Shown piece after piece: positions 63,714 to 64,000 of a stretch of 64,000 nucleotides of DNA. The stretch lies in the NCBI RefSeq assembly GCF_023701695.1, contig NZ_JAJOZC010000001.1, forward strand, positions 620,001 to 684,000. The letters are read 5' to 3'. The position numbers were made by a program, and so were the translations under genes. Below the pieces are notes generated by a model. The model did not search any database, was not told the DNA's origin, and saw only the letters and a list, made by a program, of their open reading frames with translations. Position 1 is the first letter of the stretch. Each line of letters begins with the position of its first letter. The DNA comes from Streptomyces sp. RKAG290 (GTDB lineage: Bacteria; Actinomycetota; Actinomycetes; Streptomycetales; Streptomycetaceae).

Positions 63714-64000
63714 AACTCGCTTCGAGGCGGTAGCTGCCTCGCCCACAACAGCTTCACCGCTGACACCCCCGTCCTCATGGCAGACGGCACCAGCAAACCG
63801 ATCAAGGACGTCAAGACCGGCGACAAGGTCCAAGCCGCCGACCCGGAGACAGGGAGGCGGGAACCCGCACCGTCACCGCCCTGATTGAGGGCAACGGGGA
63901 CAAGCAACTCGTCGACCTCACGATCGGCACCGGACGTACGAAGGGGGCGAAGGCTGGCACCCTCACCGCCACGGACGGCCACCCCTCCTGGGTCCCCCGC
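63714..64000 (+). pseudogene. Hint/pretoxin (intein-like) module, partial and frameshifted
   Basis: Reading from 63714: RGGSCLAHNSFTADTPVLMA, then DGTSKPIKDVKTGDKVQAAD, matches Hint domains that process polymorphic toxins (Cys nucleophile in SCLAHNSF). The frame is lost in a C run at 63864-63866. It resumes as TRTVTALIEGNGDKQLVDL and ATDGHPSWVPR, open at the window edge. The C-terminal toxin, if any, lies to the right. Confidence 0.7.

Overview
The window is high-GC actinobacterial chromosome and almost certainly Streptomyces. Codons are strongly GC3-biased, GTG starts are common, and genes overlap by ATGA or GTGA. The gene families are typical of the genus: an FkbH-type enzyme, GH75 chitosanase, GluABCD uptake system, DUF317 and DUF6278 proteins, many SigB/RsbW/STAS regulators and TetR/LacI regulators. 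It reads as a chromosome-arm or accessory stretch, with intact small operons separated by decayed genes and mobile-element scars.

Layout. 1-3.2 kb: right border of a biosynthetic cluster (type II thioesterase end, FkbH-like enzyme, acyl carrier protein, flavin reductase). 3.2-7.2 kb: LacI regulator with a perfect palindromic operator, a collapsed GH16/CBM gene, and secreted CBM6-DUF1996 plus DUF305 proteins. 7.3-11 kb: reductive pyrimidine catabolism operon (hydantoinase/dihydropyrimidinase, beta-ureidopropionase, aminotransferase). 11-18 kb: a hypothetical protein, a PPOX protein, a divergent XRE/methionine aminopeptidase pair with apparently leaderless promoters, GH75 chitosanase with a palindromic operator, gamma-glutamyltransferase and a membrane-anchored hypothetical. 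18-23.5 kb: two-component system plus lipoprotein, and MurJ plus FemX cell-wall genes, with two single-base lesions. 23.7-33 kb: VOC protein, gluABCD, DUF6278, an MFS exporter of the Cmx type preceded by a 9-codon leader peptide and hairpin, mycoredoxin, exonuclease III, an MBL hydrolase and a PcaL-like fusion.

33-34.4 kb is a conjugative-element scar (TraG/TraD C-terminal fragment and two DUF317 genes). 34.4-45.2 kb is a signalling island: an ECF sigma/membrane anti-sigma pair, one intact and one collapsed SigB-family sigma factor, RsbW-like kinases (one intact, one collapsed), three STAS proteins, an RsbQ-like hydrolase joined to an RsbP-like PAS-PP2C phosphatase, CsbD and small membrane proteins. 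Together these resemble a general-stress partner-switching network. 45.4-46.6 kb holds SDR and IS3 remnants. 46.7-53.8 kb has an APC permease and a TetR regulator divergent from two CocE/NonD hydrolases. 54-54.8 kb is a small IS21-like non-autonomous element carrying a membrane-protein gene. 55-58.3 kb is a Kup transporter with a terminal frameshift, then phospholipase C and HNH-nuclease remnants. 58.7-64 kb has a small hypothetical, a membrane protein, a UvrA-like ABC ATPase, a DUF3800-like fragment, and a junction between the start of a DnaE-type polymerase gene and a Hint (pretoxin) module that runs off the window.

No rRNA, tRNA or CRISPR array was recognised. Several single-base losses fall in short G or C runs. 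They could be real decay or consensus-sequence errors, and raw reads would be needed to tell.
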